DNA of 64,000 nt, from positions 1-64,000 of the forward strand of contig JABJKS010000031.1 of assembly GCA_018660265.1 (NCBI GenBank), given 5' to 3'. Origin of the DNA: Rhodospirillaceae bacterium. GTDB lineage: Bacteria; Pseudomonadota; Alphaproteobacteria; GCA-2731375. The notes beneath the pieces are model-generated. The model saw only the letters and a program-made list of their open reading frames with translations. It did no database searches and was not told where the DNA came from. Below are positions 60,686 to 64,000 of the stretch, piece after piece. Position 1 is the stretch's first letter. Every line of letters begins with the position of its first letter. The position numbers were made by a program, and so were the translations under genes.

Positions 60686-61498
60686 TTATTTATCGAATAT
60701 GGGCGCGCGTTTTTCAAAGATTGCGGCCATGCCTTCCTGAAAATTCTCAGATTGTATCGTAAGGACCTGATTGCGATCTTCCATGGCGATGGCGCTTTCC
60801 AGGCTGGGTGCGTCCAGTCCCATGTTTATGCCTTCTTTTGTAAGCCGCAGGCCAAGGCGGGAGGTGGCGGTCATCTCGTCCAGATAAGAGCGGGCAGCCG
60901 CCGCCATAGCGTCATCGGCGACGACTTCGGATACCAGGCCGGTTGCCAGGGCGCGGTCCGCATGGATGAAACGGCCGGTCAGCATCAGTTCGGACGCGAT
61001 GGATACCCCGACAATGCGGGGTAGCAGATAGCTTAACCCCAGATCGCATGACGTCAGGCCAAGGTTGATAAAGGCACAGTTCATAGCTGCACTTTCCCCG
61101 GCGATACGGATATCGGCGCCAAGAGCCAGGGCAAAGCCACCCCCCGTCGCCATGCCGTGGACCAGGGCGATAATTGGCTGCGGGCAGCGGCGCATACGCC
61201 GGATCACCTCTGCCACCCGTCGTTGCCCTGCCAAATCGTCCGGGGTGTTGTTGCCCACGATGCCGTTGCCGTCGCGAATATCTTTGATGTCGATGCCCGA
61301 ACAGAAAGCCCGCCCGCTACCGGCCAGGACGACCATGCGCACACTGGCATCGGTCATCAGGCCTTCCAGGTAATCATTCAATTCCGCCACCATCTGGGCG
61401 TTCAGGGCATTCAGGCGATCAGGCCGGTTTAAGGTCAACCAGTCAATGGCACCTTCTTTTCGGATTTGCAGAGTTTCATAGTTCGCTGACCCGCTCAT
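60686..61498 (-). CDS. Crotonase-family enoyl-CoA hydratase/isomerase
   Basis: 270 aa from ATG 61498, which has GGAGG six bases upstream; the frame continues to 61693 without domain content. Crotonase markers: LNRPDRLNALN, AFCSGIDIKDI and ATGGGFALALGADIRIA. Both catalytic glutamates of hydratase are missing: Ala123 and Phe143 at those positions. An Asp (152) in TSCDLGLSYLLPRIVG sits where dienoyl-CoA isomerases have their Asp. An isomerase is therefore more likely than a hydratase, an inference. Role with the neighbouring thiolase-like and LLM genes is uncertain. Confidence 0.87.
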   Translation of the reverse strand: MSGSANYETLQIRKEGAIDWLTLNRPDRLNALNAQMVAELNDYLEGLMTDASVRMVVLAGSGRAFCSGIDIKDIRDGNGIVGNNTPDDLAGQRRVAEVIRRMRRCPQPIIALVHGMATGGGFALALGADIRIAGESAAMNCAFINLGLTSCDLGLSYLLPRIVGVSIASELMLTGRFIHADRALATGLVSEVVADDAMAAAARSYLDEMTATSRLGLRLTKEGINMGLDAPSLESAIAMEDRNQVLTIQSENFQEGMAAIFEKRAPIFDK

Positions 61499-61590
61499 GA
61501 TAATCCTCCAATAATGAAGCGAATTATTCCCTGTGGAATTATCCTCCGTCAGTGGCAACAAAACAAATGCGACCCTTGGTCGCGGTCGCA

Positions 61591-63465
61591 TCAGGCCGTG
61601 CCTTGAAAGCTGTATCGCCACCATAGTGCCAGCATTAACAAGGCGAAGATCTGCCGGCTGCGGTCCCGCCGGTTGGAAAGGTGATCCTGCCACAGCTTAG
61701 ACAATGCACCTCTATCAAGGTAATCCAGATGCGGCGCATCGGCGGCCAACAGGGCGTCTTCTATATAGTCCCGCCAGGGGCCGCGGGACCATTCACCAAA
61801 GGGTACTTGGAAGCCGCGCTTTGGCCGCTGCACGATTGCCGGCGGCAGATAGTGCGCCGCCATTTTTTTGTGGACGATCTTGCTCTGCTGCAATGCCAGA
61901 CGATACTTCAGGGGCAGGCTCTCAACGAAATTTACTAATTCGATGTCCAGCATGGGCACACGGGCTTCGAGGGATCTCGCCATGGATGTCTTATCGCCAT
62001 AAAGCAGCAAATCGTCCGCCAGGTTCATGCGGGTGTCGACCCGCATCATGCTTTCCGCCGGCGCGCATTCAGCTGGTTCCAGCCATGACATCCAGTCCCC
62101 CATCGCTGCCAGCGTGCCGCCGTTCCCGGTCGAGCCGGTCAGCTGTTGGCGCTCTTGGGCGCTAAACAAGGCGCAGGCCTCATGGGCGCGTGAGGCAAGG
62201 TCAGTTTCGGGCAGGGCGCGCAGACCCCGTTCCAATTCATCGGGAAGCCTGTCGCCGGCGATTTGCCCTAAAGCCCGCATCGCACCCCAAAAACCGCTGT
62301 AGGGCATTAATCGGCGCACCATCTCCATCTGATAGCGGCGATAGCCACCCCACGGCTCGTCCGTTCCCTGACCGGTCAGCACGACGGTGGTATCCTGTCG
62401 CGCGCGCTGAACCAAAAACCACATGGGCATGATCGATGTTGTGCCCAGGGGCTCCTCAATAGAACGGACAATATCGGGCAAGGCATCTAATAAACCCTGG
62501 GGCGTGACTTTTACGGAAGCGATTGGCAGCCCCAATACCCTGGCGGTTTCCTCCGCATCCGCGATCTCGCATTCGGGATGGCCATCGCCGAAACCAACCG
62601 TAAAACAGGGCAGCGCGCGCCCGACATCTTTTGCCATCGCCGCTATAAGGGCAGAATCGATCCCGCCCGATAGCAATACACCTACCGGCACATCGGACAG
62701 CAACTGGCGTTCAACGGCCGCCTTCAGGTGGCTTTGATAGGCCTTGGCGGCATCATCAATGCTGCCTGAAAATTGCGCGCTGGTGGGTTCAACAAAAGGC
62801 GATTGAGACAGCTTCATGCTGCCCAGATCCAGGCAAAGGACATGCCCCGGTTTTAGGCGTTGCACGCCTTTCCACAAGGTCATGGGCGAAGGCAGATAGC
62901 GCAGGCTGAGGAAACCTTGCAGGGCCTCTTCATCCAGTGCCGCATCGATCACGCCGAGTTCACGAAGCGCCCTGACTTCTGAAGCGAAAGCAAAGGTGTC
63001 GTCCCCACCCAGGGAGCCATGCAAATAATACAGTGGCTTTATCCCGAACGGATCCCGCACCAGGTAAAGCTTTCCCGTATTACAATCCAACGCGGCGAAA
63101 GCAAACATGCCGTTTAGTTTGGGCAGGATGTTGTCCATGCCCTGCTGGGCAATAAGCTCAACCAGGGTTTCCGTATCCGAATGTCCGCGAAACGGGCCGG
63201 ATATGGCTTTGCGAAGCGTCAGGTGGTTGTAGATCTCTCCATTGAACGTGATCCACCAGCGTTTATCCCGGCTTTGCATGGGCTGCTGGCCGGCAGGGGA
63301 TAAATCCTGAATGGCCAACCGTGTATGGCCAAGACCGATTTGTTTGTCCGCGATGGATATGATCTGCTGATCCCGCCCATCAGGGCCGCGATGGCCCAAC
63401 GATGCAACGGCAGCCGACAAATTAAACTCCGGCCTGTTCTTGATGCCGCCAACTATGCCGCACAT
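61591..63465 (-). CDS. Asparagine synthase (glutamine-hydrolysing), AsnB-type
   Basis: 624 aa. Class II glutamine amidotransferase domain with the N-terminal nucleophile Cys2 (MCGIVGG), GHRGPDGRD, GHTRLAIQDLS and FNGEIYNHLTL. The synthetase domain has the PP-loop LLSGGIDSALIAAM and a later DKTSMARSLEARVPMLD (shortened). The length suits the AsnB homologues embedded in exopolysaccharide and exosortase loci as well as true asparagine synthetases. GGTGAGG lies before the ATG. Next to a sulfotransferase, 63 nt upstream on the same strand, it is more likely part of a polysaccharide-modification cluster than of basic asparagine synthesis. Confidence 0.92.
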   Translation of the reverse strand: MCGIVGGIKNRPEFNLSAAVASLGHRGPDGRDQQIISIADKQIGLGHTRLAIQDLSPAGQQPMQSRDKRWWITFNGEIYNHLTLRKAISGPFRGHSDTETLVELIAQQGMDNILPKLNGMFAFAALDCNTGKLYLVRDPFGIKPLYYLHGSLGGDDTFAFASEVRALRELGVIDAALDEEALQGFLSLRYLPSPMTLWKGVQRLKPGHVLCLDLGSMKLSQSPFVEPTSAQFSGSIDDAAKAYQSHLKAAVERQLLSDVPVGVLLSGGIDSALIAAMAKDVGRALPCFTVGFGDGHPECEIADAEETARVLGLPIASVKVTPQGLLDALPDIVRSIEEPLGTTSIMPMWFLVQRARQDTTVVLTGQGTDEPWGGYRRYQMEMVRRLMPYSGFWGAMRALGQIAGDRLPDELERGLRALPETDLASRAHEACALFSAQERQQLTGSTGNGGTLAAMGDWMSWLEPAECAPAESMMRVDTRMNLADDLLLYGDKTSMARSLEARVPMLDIELVNFVESLPLKYRLALQQSKIVHKKMAAHYLPPAIVQRPKRGFQVPFGEWSRGPWRDYIEDALLAADAPHLDYLDRGALSKLWQDHLSNRRDRSRQIFALLMLALWWRYSFQGTA

Positions 63466-63528
63466 GGCCTCACCGTTGTGTGGGAAATCAGAACGAGCGT
63501 AGCATTTATCATGGTTTGGGCCAGCACG

Positions 63529-64000
63529 CTAGAATCTCAGAATAGACTTCCATGCTCCCATAAGAGAGGCAATTGCGCGCTGGCTTGTACTCGTCAATGA
63601 TGGATCGCTACTTTCCGCAGCAAAAGATACCTGGCCCATTTTTCGGATCCGGTTTCCCGTGACTATATGGCCAACGTCAAAGGGCAGTTGGCGTGCAATA
63701 TTTTTCTTTGCCACCGTAAGCTCCATGCCACAAAATTTTTCAATTCTTGTGAGGGCACCAATGGGGTCCTTGAGCAGTTCCTCATAACGTAAATACATAA
63801 TTTGATTGCGTAACTGACGGCCCGCGAGGCGAAGCAGGGAGCTGACCACAAGATAATAAAACAGGGTCTTAAGCGGTGACTTCGGAAGTTGCTCGCCCCG
63901 GTTCGGCTTTTGGAAAGCGGCCATCAGCCCGGCGGGGGACCGGGTCAGGCAGATCACATAGACCCGCAAGGGACAGGCTTGCCCCAATGCGAGCGCCCGT
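63529..64000 (-). CDS. Sulfotransferase-family protein, truncated by the window
   Basis: Only the C-terminal 157 residues are inside the window; the frame is open at 64000, so any start inside is not the real one. VYVICLTRSPAGLMAAF resembles the 3'-phosphate-binding segment of PAPS sulfotransferases (usually ..RDP..). IMYLRYEELLKDPIGALTRIEKFCGMEL is the conserved later region. The C-terminus RIRKMG.. resembles the NPxRG-like end. The family transfers sulfate from PAPS to sugars, lipids or proteins. Upstream of asnB on the same strand. Confidence 0.78.
   Translation of the reverse strand, partial: RALALGQACPLRVYVICLTRSPAGLMAAFQKPNRGEQLPKSPLKTLFYYLVVSSLLRLAGRQLRNQIMYLRYEELLKDPIGALTRIEKFCGMELTVAKKNIARQLPFDVGHIVTGNRIRKMGQVSFAAESSDPSLTSTSQRAIASLMGAWKSILRF

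Noticed and set aside
1-64000. CRISPR arrays, tRNA genes, 16S/23S rRNA or insertion sequences
   Set aside because: I looked for regularly spaced direct repeats, T-arm GTTCGA-type cores with acceptor stems, rRNA segments and transposase motifs and found none. A tRNA covariance search and an IS search would be decisive.

Overview
The window is a GC-rich bacterial chromosome segment, almost certainly from an alphaproteobacterium, probably Rhodospirillales-like or a marine relative. Reasons: an SRP RNA gene directly upstream of dnaX-ybaB-recR, a def-fmt pair, a giant 1622-residue NAD-type glutamate dehydrogenase, an sdhCDAB operon whose proteins look alphaproteobacterial, a class GN sortase with its LPxTG target, and a dispersed palindromic intergenic repeat. 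I cannot name the genus from sequence alone.

Layout. 1-5000: nudC (minus), the 4.5S/SRP RNA, dnaX-ybaB-recR and an OmpW-like porin. 5000-8400: a lower-GC hipBA toxin-antitoxin pair and a Bcr/CflA-type drug exporter, bracketed by two oppositely oriented copies of the dispersed repeat. 8388-13069: an epoxide hydrolase, a tiny membrane peptide, a PEP-CTERM-type surface protein and a divergent winged-helix/TPR regulator. 13118-22501: rmuC, def-fmt, NAD-GDH and an Atg22/UMF1-type transporter. 22729-32418: two acetolactate-synthase-like ThDP enzymes, a carotenoid oxygenase, rpsU, a DHA2 exporter, a thiolase and an isochorismatase-like hydrolase. 32515-42421: a GMC oxidoreductase, a TTC38-like protein, two D-2-hydroxyacid dehydrogenases, an alpha/beta hydrolase, an RsbW-like ATPase, an SDR with a degenerate active site, a sphingosine-phosphate-lyase-like PLP enzyme and a second DHA2 exporter.

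42416-48566 is a tight six-gene minus-strand operon: acyl-CoA ligase, SDR, crotonase, LLM oxidoreductase, a soluble fumarate-reductase-like flavoprotein and a lone plant-type 2Fe-2S protein. It reads as a CoA-thioester catabolic pathway with its own flavin/iron-sulfur redox couple and is the best candidate here for an undescribed system. 48626-51465 is the sortase and its VIT/vWA substrate. 51596-57659 has a SAF-domain dehydrogenase, sdhCDAB, a small ParDE-like pair and a PaiB-like protein. 57683-61498 is a second lipid/CoA group (Cys-less thiolase homologue, LLM oxidoreductase, PAS protein, crotonase). The right edge has an asparagine synthase and a truncated sulfotransferase, probably the border of a polysaccharide region.

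Several starts are reassigned from Shine-Dalgarno (SD) positions and family lengths. These include GTG for the OmpW-like porin and the GMC enzyme, TTG for the sortase and the second DHA2 exporter, and an apparent CTG for rpsU. No tRNA, 16S/23S rRNA, insertion sequence or CRISPR array was recognised by eye. All functional calls rest on motif reading, not on database searches.
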